Source: Schoenoplectus triqueter (Eukaryota > Streptophyta > Magnoliopsida > Poales > Cyperaceae). From it: 64,000 bases of DNA. The stretch lies in contig CAXKVV010000276.1 of assembly GCA_964058805.1 (NCBI GenBank), positions 62,001-126,000 of the forward strand, written 5' to 3'. Numbering within the stretch: the stretch's first letter is position 1; every line of letters starts with the position of its first letter. Under the pieces are notes generated by a model. It had not been told where the DNA came from, did no database searches, and worked only from the letters and a program-made list of their open reading frames with translations. Of the stretch, positions 62,834 through 64,000 are shown one piece after another. The position numbers and the translations under genes are program-made.

Positions 62834-63756
62834 CTACATTTGGCAATAACGTCTCCCTTTATTCTTAATTTTTTTAATATGTAATTTATAATAATAAGTT
62901 GAACATAATAGCTCTATATTTATCGCGCAATTTAAAAAAAATAAAAAATTGCATATATTAATATGATTGAGGATTTTTTTTTTGACAAACAAGCAAGATC
63001 GAGTTTTTTTTTTCAGCCAGAGGTGGTGATCCGGGGGAAAAAAATACTCGGGCGAGAAAGAAAAAAGAAAAAAGAAAAAAGAAAATAGTAGACCAGATAA
63101 CTGTAGAATGTGCAGCAGCAGCTCAGAACCTCCATAGCGTGATCGGAGAGCAATTTATATTTTATAGCGTGATTAAAATTCATGTGAAGGTGTTTGATTG
63201 TCTGCAGTACTGTCATGTGTTGTTGTGTCCTGGATCGTTTCCTCTATATTATTTTTGATATAAAGTACATTAATACATAAGTGATATTATTTTTGGAATC
63301 CAAAGCATAGTTTTTTATTAATTCAGTGATGATGGGTGGTAGGTTGATGTTAGGTTGACGTTGGTACTTTTTCCAAGTTGAGGCATGTCCACATGTGTCA
63401 ATGGAGGGACCTATACAATTAACAATATAGCTGAGATTGTAAGGTTTTGGTAAGATGCTTTTTAGGATGCAAATATATTTTTTGATGACTGTACAAATTG
63501 GTGAACGAAAAACAAAATGTATGAAAATCTCTTATTATTATTTGTTTAAATGGAAAGAAAGCATATATGTTCCTGCTTTCAGTTCATACACTTCTTCAGT
63601 AAATAGCTCGGTAATAATTTGGCAATGATTAATTTCAACTTAGTCTATCTTCTGGCGTCACATTTCAAATTAAGCAATCAGATTTTCCCTGATAAATTGT
63701 TTGAATTCGATTTTATAAATGAAATCTCTTGAATATTATTATTTTTATTGGATAAA
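62834..63756. other. AT-rich intergenic DNA
   Basis: A (GAAAAAA)n-type purine tract lies at 63056-63085. No gene supported. Confidence 0.4.
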
Positions 63757-64000
63757 AACTTTATCTATATAACAATAACTAAGCCTTTAATTGAGATAGG
63801 CTAGAAATGAAATTCAATCCGAAAGCATAGGGATTACAAATCTCAAATAACTAAGTCTTTAATTTTTTTAGAATGATGATAATGATTATAAATCTCAAAT
63901 ATAATTGTACAATGGTGATGATGACGATGACAATGATGATGATGATAATAATAATAATATATACATCAATAATAATAATAGTAATGTTAATAATAATAAT
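63757..64000 (-). mobile_element. Second copy of the microsatellite-core retroposon (cut by window end)
   Basis: On the minus strand it has ATC/ATT repeats, then TTATTTGAGATTTGTAATCC, GGATTGAATTTCATTTCTAG and CAATTAAAGGCTTAGTTATT. These match in order the element inserted in MATE intron 2 (TGAGATCTCTTATC, GGATTGTGTTTCATTTCTCG, GGGATTAAGGCTTGTTG). Its 5' part lies beyond the window. Confidence 0.6.

Overview
This window is nuclear DNA from a flowering plant. It has spliced genes with GT-AG introns, a nuclear tRNA gene, very AT-rich intergenic DNA, and many plant-type transposons: L1 LINE, tRNA-derived SINEs, CACTA, hAT, Tourist-like, MULE and Helitron. I cannot name the species. The long, transposon-filled first intron of one gene suggests a medium or large genome.

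Three protein genes can be rebuilt to the exon. (1) ARF1-type small GTPase, minus strand, 7216-9498: six coding exons, 181 codons, plus a 5'UTR intron and TATA box. (2) Type III non-specific lipid-transfer protein, plus strand, 23211-23709: secreted, with the exact type III cysteine spacing and an intron just before the stop. (3) MATE/DETOXIFICATION transporter, minus strand, 31961-44572: eight coding exons, 514 codons, with a 9.06-kb first intron. There is one clear tRNA-Lys(UUU) gene at 20306-20377. An unidentified exon-like reading frame lies at 29404-29574.

Layout. 1-5.1 kb: putative copia LTR, then a decayed L1 LINE. 7-10.2 kb: ARF gene. 11.5-14.1 kb: a 1,066-bp MULE with 10-bp target duplication and a roughly 1-kb hAT-like element rich in ACCCG and AACGG motifs. 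15-22.5 kb: CACTA ends, one complete non-autonomous CACTA element, a MULE MITE, tRNA-Lys and a small Tourist-like element. 23-24 kb: LTP gene. 24.4-31.2 kb: Tourist-like MITEs, a MULE with a decayed transposase, and a hAT MITE. 32-44.6 kb: the MATE gene, whose introns host hAT, MULE, Tourist-like and retroposon insertions. 45-64 kb: no gene found, only repeats.

The most unusual signal is a MULE family whose subterminal regions carry tandem near-perfect palindromes (10-bp arms CGCGCCACTG and CAGTGGCGCG around one central base). It occurs at three loci. At 25.7 kb the palindromes sit just upstream of a TATA box and a decayed MuDR-like transposase. The 40.2-kb copy, inside MATE intron 1, is almost undecayed and flanked by a 9-bp direct repeat. 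The 59.4-kb copy is older. A second striking structure is a head-to-tail pair of about 400-bp long inverted repeats at 56.4-57.3 kb.
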